DNA of 41,430 nucleotides from Thermoplasmata archaeon (GTDB lineage Archaea > Thermoplasmatota > Thermoplasmata > Thermoplasmatales > Thermoplasmataceae), in contig JAKACH010000008.1 of NCBI GenBank assembly GCA_021821635.1, positions 1-41,430 on the forward strand, read 5' to 3'. Positions 19,052-29,100 of this stretch are shown here, piece by piece (position 1 is the first letter of the stretch; each line of letters opens with the position of its first letter). The notes under the pieces were generated by a model, which was not told the DNA's origin, did no database searches, and saw nothing but the letters and a program-made list of their open reading frames with translations. Position numbers and translations under genes: made by a program.

Positions 19052-20306
19052 AAAACTGAAAAAAGATTTTCCAATTTTTTCCAACAATCCTGATCTTGTC
19101 TATCTCGACAACGCTGCAACAACGCAGAAACCATCATCTGTCATACAAGCCGTATCTGATTATTATTCCACCGTCAACAGCAATGTTCATCGTGGTGTGT
19201 ACAGAATTTCCGAAGAGGCAACAGAGATGTACGAAGGCTCCAGGAAAAAGGTATCAGAATTTATCGGTGCCAGGGAATCTTCAGAAATTGTATTTGTGAG
19301 AAATACAACCGAGGCAATAAACCTGCTTTCATACACCATAGGAAGGAAGCTGAAAAAGGGGGACGAAATTCTCCTCACTGAGATGGAACACCACTCCAAC
19401 CTGATACCATGGTATTTTCTGCGGGAGGCTGGAATAGTCATCAGGTTCGCCCGAACCAAGGACGACTTTACACTTGATTACGAGGACTTTCAGAACAAGC
19501 TGAATGCAAAAACCGCAATTGCCTCTTTCACTCAGGTTTCAAATGTCCTTGGCACTATCAACGATGTCAGGAATCTCAGCAGTATGTGCAGGGACAACGG
19601 AACAATATCAATAGTGGATGGCGCACAATCGGTTCCGCACCTTCCCGTCGATGTATCAAAGATAGGGTGTGATTACCTGGCATTCTCGGGCCACAAGATG
19701 CTTGCCCCCGCAGGTATTGGTGTCCTGTATGGCCGCAGAGAGTTGCTCGACGAAATGCATCCCTTCCTTGGCGGCGGCGAAATGATCGGCGAAGTCAGCT
19801 ACAACAGTGCAACATGGGCGGACGTTCCGTGGAAATTCGAGGCCGGAACACAGAACGTCGAAGGCGCAGTTGGACTTTCCGCTGCCATCGATTATCTGAA
19901 AGCATTAGGGATGGAGTCGATCCAGAAACACGAACGATCCGTGATGGATCATATCTTTAAGGTTATGAACTCTATTGAGGGCCTCAGGCAGTTTGGCCCT
20001 CTTGACTTAGGCAAAAGGGCAGGAGTGTTCAGCTTCAACATAGGCGATGTCAAGCCGTTCGATCTTCTCAATCAGGCATCGACAAAATTTGCGATTTCGC
20101 ACTCGATCCATCCGCATGATGTAGCTGCATTTCTGGACAGGAACAACATTGCGGTCAGGTCAGGGCATCACTGTGCAATGCCCTTAATGGGGAGAATCGG
20201 TGTTTCATCCACTGCGAGGATATCTCCTTACATATATAACGATGAAGCCGAATTGGATTTATTCTTTGAGGCGCTTTCAAGATGCAAGAAGGAGCTGGCA
20301 AGATGA
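19035..20306 (+). CDS. sufS: Cysteine desulfurase SufS
   Basis: VYLDNAATTQKP, FSGHKMLAPAGIGVLYG PLP-lysine motif, RSGHHCAMPLM active-site Cys. Confidence 0.97.
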   Translation: MRVNPEKLKKDFPIFSNNPDLVYLDNAATTQKPSSVIQAVSDYYSTVNSNVHRGVYRISEEATEMYEGSRKKVSEFIGARESSEIVFVRNTTEAINLLSYTIGRKLKKGDEILLTEMEHHSNLIPWYFLREAGIVIRFARTKDDFTLDYEDFQNKLNAKTAIASFTQVSNVLGTINDVRNLSSMCRDNGTISIVDGAQSVPHLPVDVSKIGCDYLAFSGHKMLAPAGIGVLYGRRELLDEMHPFLGGGEMIGEVSYNSATWADVPWKFEAGTQNVEGAVGLSAAIDYLKALGMESIQKHERSVMDHIFKVMNSIEGLRQFGPLDLGKRAGVFSFNIGDVKPFDLLNQASTKFAISHSIHPHDVAAFLDRNNIAVRSGHHCAMPLMGRIGVSSTARISPYIYNDEAELDLFFEALSRCKKELAR

Positions 20307-20677
20307 ATGACGAAGTCAACATCGAGGTCCTGCTGGATCATTACAGATCGCCAAGAAACTATGGGAGTGTTGAGAACCCCTCTGCGCAGATCACTGAACA
20401 CAACCCGTTGTGCGGAGACACTGTCCACTTTTCGCTAAAGATCGAGAAGGGAAAGATCAATGACATCAAATTTGTAGGGCAGGGATGTTCAATAAGCCAG
20501 GGAGCGGCATCAATCCTGACTGAACTGGTTAAGGGTAAGACCGTCGCTGAAGCCAGAGCCATCAGCGAGGAAGATTTCCTTAAAATACTGGGAATACGTC
20601 TCGGGCCAAACAGGGAAAAGTGCGCTCTTCTCTCCCTGAACGCAATGAAGAAGTGCCTGGTTTCAAACAATGTCTGA
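20303..20677 (+). CDS. sufU: SufU/IscU-like Fe-S scaffold
   Basis: HNPLCGDTVHFSLKIE, GQGCSISQGAASILTELVKGK, KCALLSLNAMKKCL; ATGA overlap with sufS. Confidence 0.93.
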   Translation: MNDEVNIEVLLDHYRSPRNYGSVENPSAQITEHNPLCGDTVHFSLKIEKGKINDIKFVGQGCSISQGAASILTELVKGKTVAEARAISEEDFLKILGIRLGPNREKCALLSLNAMKKCLVSNNV

Positions 20678-20690
20678 TTTAGCTTCAGAG

Positions 20691-21530
20691 CTATAGGAAT
20701 AGTTTCATTATATCAAGATCATAAAGCATTCCATTGGGTTTTCCGTTTGCGCTTAGAACAGGAATCTGGTTGAAGTTTCCATTCAGCAGGACCTGTATTG
20801 CATCCTTCAGCTTTGATGTCCTGTAAGTAACCTTTGGATCCTTTACCATTACCTCAGATAGTGGTGTTGACGGAATCTCCACCATGTTCTTCTGCACTGC
20901 ATACTGGACGAAGTTCCTCATTCCGGTCCAGCTCCAGGGATCCTCATCTTCGTCCATTCCCCGTTCCGATGACACAAGATCCCTTCTAACGTTTATCTTG
21001 TCAAAAATATCCCTGTCTGTAATCAGGCCGATCATCTTCCCATCCTCATCAATAACCACATAGACAAAGATCGATGATATGGTCATTACATTGAACATTA
21101 CTTTAAGTGGTGTTTTCTCCCATATTGGGATTACCCTGTCGTAAGGTACCTCGGATATTTTCTTCTCACCATATTTTTCCTGGGCGAGTTTTAGAAGATT
21201 CTGTGGAGTAAGAATTCCGACCACCTTGTTGTCGTCATTCACCACGGCAATGTGACGCTTACCCTGCTCAACCATCTGCTTTGCAGCAACTGAAACATCC
21301 TCATCTTCCTTGACCGGCACAGGCGACCTCATTACCATTGCGGTCTGGGTCTCCTCGTGGTTCCTGAAAATATCCCTCCTGCTTATGATACCGGCATACT
21401 TCCCATTTCCATTTACAACCGGCATTCCTGTCAACCCAATCTTTGTGAGGGTCTTTACAACTGATTCGACGTTCCCTGGTACCGTGCAAACCACCGGATT
21501 CTTTGTCATTACGCTAGATACAGTTGGCAT
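20691..21530 (-). CDS. Multi-CBS-domain protein (four CBS repeats)
   Basis: Repeated VMTKNPVV / MVMRSPVPVKEDEDV / GLITDRDIF / VMVKDPKV patterns; ORF can extend to 21620 but MPTVSSVMTKNP start is preferred. Confidence 0.85.
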   Translation of the reverse strand: MPTVSSVMTKNPVVCTVPGNVESVVKTLTKIGLTGMPVVNGNGKYAGIISRRDIFRNHEETQTAMVMRSPVPVKEDEDVSVAAKQMVEQGKRHIAVVNDDNKVVGILTPQNLLKLAQEKYGEKKISEVPYDRVIPIWEKTPLKVMFNVMTISSIFVYVVIDEDGKMIGLITDRDIFDKINVRRDLVSSERGMDEDEDPWSWTGMRNFVQYAVQKNMVEIPSTPLSEVMVKDPKVTYRTSKLKDAIQVLLNGNFNQIPVLSANGKPNGMLYDLDIMKLFL

Positions 21531-21653
21531 CTGAACATCATAATTATCAGATATTAAAGCATTCGCGGTTAATAGTATGTCATTATCATCCTGACATTTA
21601 TTATTTGTACGTCTAATCATTAATTGATTGTGGAACAGTCATGCCTGCCGAGA

Positions 21654-21860
21654 ATGCCGCCATCTTCCAGGACTGTGCTCGATGCGTTGTCCAGGGCCAA
21701 GATTTCAACATTGAATGCTATCATTAATGAGACGGGGTTGCCATCCAGGACTGTACAGCTTGCACTGAAGAATCTTATAGCGCTCAAACTGGTGAATGTC
21801 CGGATATGCCTGAATGATACAAGAAGGAAATTTTACTGCTATTCCAGATCATCTAAGTGA
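21654..21860 (+). CDS. Small wHTH DNA-binding protein
   Basis: PPSSRTVLDALSRAKISTLNAIINETGLPSRTVQLALKNLIALKLVNV; ORF can extend to TTG 21624. Confidence 0.65.
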   Translation: MPPSSRTVLDALSRAKISTLNAIINETGLPSRTVQLALKNLIALKLVNVRICLNDTRRKFYCYSRSSK

Positions 21861-22874
21861 AAGCATTGAATTAATCGTGTCTTCAGACATTGATATTCCG
21901 ATCATTTCCAGCAATTCGGTTATGGATTCTGCACTGGAACCAGATAGAAATGAATATTGAGTCAATGATTTCATGATTACGGATTCATCAACCGCTAGCA
22001 GGCTGGAAAAATACTTCACATGCTCACTTATGGCATCGTTGATTTTTGGATTTGAAACCATTCTTTCCAGAATTGAAAGAATTTCCTGAACATCTAATGA
22101 CATTTTTTCGAGACTGGTTGATGTTGTGCCCATGCAGCAACAAGGCATGTTATCCATTGCATCTGTGAACCTGAATACTTCATGGTTGTCTGCATGGTCC
22201 CTAAGCAAGGTGGCAAAGGGTTCCCAGATTGCGATATACCTGGTCTCGCCCCGCAGAAATGCAGATAGCGCAGAAGCAGGTGATCCTGAACCTGTAACTT
22301 CGAGTTCTCCAGACATTCTCTCAAACGCTTTCGTCAGCATTGCCATAGATGAAAATTCGCTGGAAATTATTCTTCTGTTCTGGCAAGAGCGGTTTTCAAA
22401 TATGGAGGAACCACCTGTCGCTACATTGCTGATAATCCTCAGGCTTTTGTTTTCTGGATGTATTATGAATGATACAAGGGGCGAAAACCCAAAATCAAGA
22501 GTTCCTGCAAGAAGGTTCTCGAGTATATCTGCCGATCTCTGATACAATGTAACATGAAGCTTATCACCATGTTTTGTGCAGTACTCCTTGATTGCAGCCA
22601 GATGGTACAAATATTCAGCCGAAGGCAGAATCCCCACTCTGATTATCCCAGCAACACTGCCAGGATAATACTGCGGAAGCCAGACTCTGTTGCTCCTGCC
22701 TGCTTCCTTTCTAATCACGATCTCTCCATTCTCAAGCATTTCTGCCAGGATCTCAGATACCCTCGATTTTGAGAAGCCCTTCCTGGAATGGAAATCCGCC
22801 TGAAGATACCCCTCCCGTCCTCTGTTGAGGAGAATTGCTCTTACTTCGTCTTTCAAGGGCAAGGAAGGTCTCAT
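21849..22874 (-). CDS. HTH domain fused to NMT1/THI5-like (substrate-binding-protein fold) domain
   Basis: N-term wHTH (GFSKSRVSEILAEMLENGEIVIRKEAGRSNRVWLP); SBP-like IRVGILPSAEYLYHLAAI...GTLDFGFSPLVSF...AIWEPFATLL...PCCCMGT; TATA aattatacc ~27 nt before start. Confidence 0.75.
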   Translation of the reverse strand: MRPSLPLKDEVRAILLNRGREGYLQADFHSRKGFSKSRVSEILAEMLENGEIVIRKEAGRSNRVWLPQYYPGSVAGIIRVGILPSAEYLYHLAAIKEYCTKHGDKLHVTLYQRSADILENLLAGTLDFGFSPLVSFIIHPENKSLRIISNVATGGSSIFENRSCQNRRIISSEFSSMAMLTKAFERMSGELEVTGSGSPASALSAFLRGETRYIAIWEPFATLLRDHADNHEVFRFTDAMDNMPCCCMGTTSTSLEKMSLDVQEILSILERMVSNPKINDAISEHVKYFSSLLAVDESVIMKSLTQYSFLSGSSAESITELLEMIGISMSEDTINSMLSLR

Positions 22875-23101
22875 GCTCTACTATAAACGGGAACAGGTAT
22901 AATTAGTGAACTGCTTCATTAAAAAACTACTGTACAACATATAGGGATTGTATTCGCTTTTATCCCCTTACCAGGTCAGGGGTATTCCAGCTCATATAAG
23001 TCATCATGGATTTCATAATTAAAAATCATTGTCTGATTAAAGCAGGTCGGGTGATAAGTGTATCAGTTATTTATACCGAGATTCCATTACGTTTTCTTGG
23101 C

Positions 23102-26100
23102 ATGAGTACATCCACTGACTTACCTGAAACAATCACACAGCGCTTTAAGACATTCCTAAGGGAAACACCCGAGTTTTCCCTCCTGGTAATTCTTGTTCTG
23201 TCTTACCTGTTCATCGCAAATTACTTTGCATGGTCCGCAACTTTCGTCGGTGGGATGCAGAACTTTTCAGGAGGAAGTGACCCGTATTACAACTTCAAGT
23301 CCATTACATATTTCATTACAACCAAACACTGGATGGTTTACGATACATCGATTAACTATCCTGTCGGAACATTCAATCCAAGAAATCCGTTCTTCCATAT
23401 TCTGCTCGTTTACGTAGGCGTCCTTGGAAGTCCATTTTATAATATGACAACCATCACAGAGTTCTCGTTTCTAGAGTTTGATGCCGTATTTGGTGCTCTG
23501 CTGATAATTCCTGTTTATCTCATGACAAAAGAGGTATTTGGCAGGAAAGCAGGTATGCTTGGCGCTGTCCTATATACGCTTATGCCCAGCAACTTCTCTT
23601 CAGGAATCCTATCTGACGGGAGGATGCATACCCCTGAGCTTTTCTTTGCATTTTTCGTTATATATTTCTTCATCAAGGCAACAAAGTCATACAAAAAAGG
23701 CCAAATTTTTTCCTCACTGTCAATATTTCACATAAAGGCAAGGGCATCTGAAGTCAGAACATACATGCAGCGCAACAGAGTCGGGAATATCTATACCATG
23801 CTGTCCGCAGCTTCCCTGGGCGCTCTTATGCTATCCTGGCAGGGATACGCATATATTGAGGCTATCATAGCCATATATATTATTGTTCAACTTGTCTTCA
23901 ATCTTCTCATGAAGAAACCCACCGGCTATATCACCGTTCTTTCGCTACTGTTCTTCATATTGCCATTTGCCATGAGTTATTATTACTACCTTGGGGTTCA
24001 TGAAGTCTCACCGTGGTTTGTTGACGGTTTTTACATAGCTGTCCTGGCGGTAGGTTTTTCAATCATCGTCAATTTGATCGGAAGAAGACCGTGGATCATT
24101 ACAGTCCCATCGATCCTGATACTTGCGGCTGCAGGTATCTTTGCCTTTTACCTGGTTGCTCCGGCAACTCTATCAAGCATACTTGCCGGCGAGGGATACT
24201 TTATTAAAACCAGGGTATACCAGACAATAGCGGAGGCCGCAGCACCACAGCTTGGACAGTACATCTCCGGCTTTGGGATCGGACAATTCCTGCTTGGAGT
24301 TTCCGGAGTTATTCTTACTGTATATCTCTACTTCAAGAGCAAGAAGGAATACCTTCTGCTCTTCATGGTCTTTGCCATAGTGTCAATTTACATGAGTTTC
24401 GTAGCTGCGAGGTTTAACATTACTGCAGCTCCGGCATATGCCGCGATGGGAGGAGCTGTTCTCGCTCGTTTTGCAGATATGGCAGGAACGAGCAAGATCA
24501 GGCACAGGACTCCTATGGAGTCGCTGAATGTCAGGAAGTCCCTGAAGGGAAACATTTCGTTCTCCTCATTCACCGTTGTACTTGCTGTGGTCATACTTCT
24601 GATCATCCCATCAGGATTTGGCGTACTGAATGCTGCAGTTCCAGCAAACAGCGCCGGCCCTGTCAATCAGGAAATATACAATTCCATGCCGTCATTCCTG
24701 AAACCGTTGGTCAACTATTCCTCAGCGAATGATCAATTCGTGGGTACATATGGCTTTGGAATTACAAACCAGTCAACCCCGCTTAATCAGGCTTTCAAGT
24801 GGCTTTCTACACAGGATATAAATGTACCATTGATCGATCGTCCAGCATTTGTATCATGGTGGGACTACGGTTTCCAGGAAGTGGTGGAGGGGCAGCATCC
24901 AACTGTAGCCGATGACTTCCAGCAAGGTTATCAGGTAGCAGGCCAGGTTCTTCTTGCACAGAATCAAAGCCAGGTTGTCTCTCTCTTTATAGCAAGGGTT
25001 TTAGAAGGGGCCTACCTGAATAACAGTAACAACATACCATCAAACGTTTATCAGACACTCGTGAACTGCCTCGGACCTACAGGCGCTTCATTCTTGGCCG
25101 GAGACATCAAGAATCCAGGTAATTACGTTTCAATTGTTCTTAACAACCCATCCATCTATGGTAAATATATTAGCCAGCTGACTTCTGCTAATGCCCAATT
25201 TGCAGTATTCAGTGGATACTTGCCGGCTCACTATTCCATATCAGTTATTAACAATCTTTATACGCTTCTAATAGCAGAGACTGGCTATAATATAAAGTAT
25301 GTTGGCGTTGATCACAGCCTCTTTCCTGTCTCAGGATTGAACCCTGGTATATTTTATGCTCCCGAATACCTGACAGATGGTCTTTCCTACGCCTATCAGG
25401 GAGAGATAGTTCCGTACCCGTATTACCAGATATATGCAGTTACTGCAAACAAGACCTATCAGCTTAACCAGACACCTACGACGGCAATAGTTACAAACTA
25501 TCAGATAATATATAACCCGGCTTTCTACAATACATCAATTTACAGATTCACAGTTGGATATCCGCCTTCTGCAGTTGGTTCCATCGGCGGAATACCGGGT
25601 CTTACAGTCAACCAAACCACTGCGCCTGTTATGCCGGCCTGGAACATGAGTAATTTTGAACTGGTTTACGCAGGAGTTCCATGGAATCCATACAAGGATT
25701 ATCAGAATCACAGTGCAGCATGGACTGTTGTGCCCATTCAGACCGCATACAAGTATCAGAAAGAAGGTTATGGCACCACAATACTGCTGCCCACTCTGTC
25801 AAGCATCCAGGCGGAGTTTGATCCGATAGTTGCGTACTACCCCGGTGCGATAATACAGGGCAGAGTGACTACCTCCTCCGGCGCTCCTGTAGCAGGTGCC
25901 CATGTTACTCTTTTTGATCAATACGGTATACCGCATGATCTGGTCAAGACAAATTCCCAAGGTTACTACAATCTCACAGCTATCCCCGGTAACGATTCCA
26001 TTTACGTTACCACCGGTGCACTGAACCAGCAGTATCTTATAGGTTCTACGCTGCTCAACAACACCACCATAACTATTACAAATGCGCAAGCAAACAGGAA

Positions 26101-29100
26101 CGTACCAGCAGTGTCATCCGGTGGTCTCCCAGGTTATATAATATCAAAGAACTTTGTTGCTGCCTCAGGCGGTGTGAGGGGGAGTATAAATTATGTTTAC
26201 CAAGTCACAAAGAATTCCACTGAAAAAGCCGCTGTGAATAACGGCGTCCTTACTTTCACAAACACAACTTCAGGCCAGAGATACAGCGTCTCAATCACAT
26301 CAGGAAACTATTCCCTCAGCAATGTGCCGCCTGAAACTTACAACATTACGCTAACTGCAGGCAGCAATGTCTACAGGGACTTCTCGAGTGTGACGATAAG
26401 CTCCAACAATAATATAACTCAGAATCTGCCAGTGAGAATGGATACCATATATGCAGCATCTTATTCCGGCAATACTTCGTTGCACAATGTCAAGTTTGTG
26501 GCAGTTTCAAGCAATTTCAGCACATCAGCTTATTCCAATGACTCTGGTATTGCGCTTTTACAGGTTGTACCTGGCAATTACAGTGTATATGTTTCAGGTT
26601 CAGGATATACGTCTCTAGCCCAGAAGGTGGATTTCGCTTCCTGGGGGCTGAATCGTACAGTTCTTCTGGCGCCCGTACTGTCTGCAACGGTCACCGGCAA
26701 CGTTCTCAGTTCCAGCGTTCATGTGGTGAGCTTCTTTTCAAATGGAAACATATCTGATTCTTATAATGCATCTGTCGTCGGTGGAAAATTCTCGATTACA
26801 TTACCTGTCGGCTATTATACGGCATATGCCATGAATGGATTCTCGGCATATGCGCATTCCTTCTTTTTGGGCAATAATACCAGCATTTCAGTAAGCCTGT
26901 CCAGAGGGTACTACGTCAACGTATCATACTCTACCAGCGCATTCACAAATGGAACCGGCTTTTTCGAGGCTCTTTCAAATGGAATATCAATGCAGTCTGA
27001 GGGCTCACTCTCCACCTATTACAATTTCTTCCTGCCCATCGGGACATACACTTTTGCAGCATATGTAACCCACGTCGGGCTGAACTATGGATCATTCAGG
27101 ACCATAGAGGTCCTTGGTAACCTTTCGTTCACAATGCGACTTGCATTCCAGACAAACATTTCACTTACCACATACGATGCTTATCGTACAAGTTCCGGTC
27201 CAACTGCGCCACAGGTGACCGGTGGAGTGGCCATAGAATATGCCGGCAACCTTCCTATATATTATACAGGTGTATCGGCTGCTGGCGTTGCCAGTTTGAT
27301 TCATCCAAAATCCCTCGTTGACTCGTACACGTTCGATCTTTACAGCCCGGGCTTCTTTAATGCAAGCACAACGATTTCATATAACAATACGGTTGCTGCT
27401 CTCATTGTAACTCCAATACTGACGACGATCAGTCTCAATGTAAGCGTAAATTCCGGCCAGAGTGCCAGCGGCTACATTTCACTGCAGGGACAACAGTCTT
27501 ATTTGTTCCCAATAAAAAACCTGACAGCAACCGGTATTCTTACCCCAGGTCTCTATTCGGTATCGGTATTCTCTACATCCGCAGCCGTTAATTCCTCAAT
27601 AAGCGTACTGGCCGTACCAATCGGTAAATCATACAGTACAAGCACCGCGCTAAGCCAGCTCTTCTCACTTTCAAGTACTGCTTCATCCTTCTCTGTCTAC
27701 AAGAATGGCATCCAGGTTGGAAGCACATATCTTGCCTCAGGATTATATACGCTGTATTCACAGACAGGGACAAGATCAAATATTACGACCTTATATCTCA
27801 AAAGCAACACAACGATTACACCATCACTTCAGAGCAGTTCCACAGTCAATCTCTCGAATAGTCTAGGTTATACGTCGGGAACTTATTTCATCTCCTCGAA
27901 TCAGGGCATGATATCCACTTCAGGCAGCTCAATCGTATTGCCTCTTGGAACCTACAGGATAAGCTATTACTATAACTTCACAAGTAATGGAGTGGACAAA
28001 TCTGTTTCCGGCTCCGTTCTGGTTTCCACAAGCATAACCGGATCTATAAAAGTCCCTGTTTCTGTTTCTCCTGCCAGGACGACAGTCACAGGTATGACGT
28101 TCTATAACGGGATTCCTGTGCCTTATGCCGCTGTCATGTTCTACAACAGCACCGGATATCTCGTTGGGTCTGCTACTTCCAACGCCTATGGAAATTATAG
28201 TGCCCAACTCTTCGGCGGTTCATATGCGGTTTACGCAACAAGCAACGCAGACAAAGAGGCTGCACTGACGACCCTCGCTGTGACTCCATTCGGTTCCCCT
28301 GAAACGCTGAACATTACAATGGTTCCGTCATATAAGGTCTTCATTACAGAAACGAAAAGCAACATACTCCTGCAGAGAAATATATCAATTTCGTCCGGAA
28401 CCATTTTACTGCTATTCAACACCTCGGCAGGAAGCATTTACCTGCCTGGTGGAACTTATACCTTCTCCGGAAACCTTACAGTGCATGAGGCAAACTTTAC
28501 CGGTTCATCAATGAACATAACCTACAGTTCATCTGTAACACAGAGCATTGCTGCACAGAACACTTATGTGAACATCCAACTTCTCAGAGTCAACGTTTAT
28601 CAGTTCTCGTCTGGAATGCTCTCTCCTCCAAAGGTAGCCAGTCAGGGATCTAACCTTACAAACGTACCCTTCTATGTGCAGAATACCGGTAATACTTATG
28701 TTAACATGACATTCAGCTCCGGCCAATCAGGATTGATTGCTTCATTTAACCGGAGCAAGGTAATGCTGGCTCCTGGGCAGAATGTTTCTATTTCCGCAAA
28801 CCTCACACTGCCGCAAAAGATGCTGGCAGGAATAGACAAGATACAGATAAACGGCACTTATGGTACAAGTACCTACAACATCAAGCTGAGCGTAAATATC
28901 TCGGCCAGCCCATCTTTCAATGCATATCTGGTCCCAGCAAAGAACTCAATATACGGAAACACAGGCAGCATACCGGTGGTTCTTTCCAATACCGGAAATC
29001 AACTTATGACAGTTTATGTTGCCCTTGATCCCAATAACCTGAGTAATCATAACTGGGGTGGAAATATAGGTACAGGGTTATATTACAGTGCAAAGCTGCC

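Noticed and set aside
22126-22542. 138-aa plus ORF opposite the HTH-SBP gene
   Set aside because: Antisense shadow of the better-supported minus-strand CDS.
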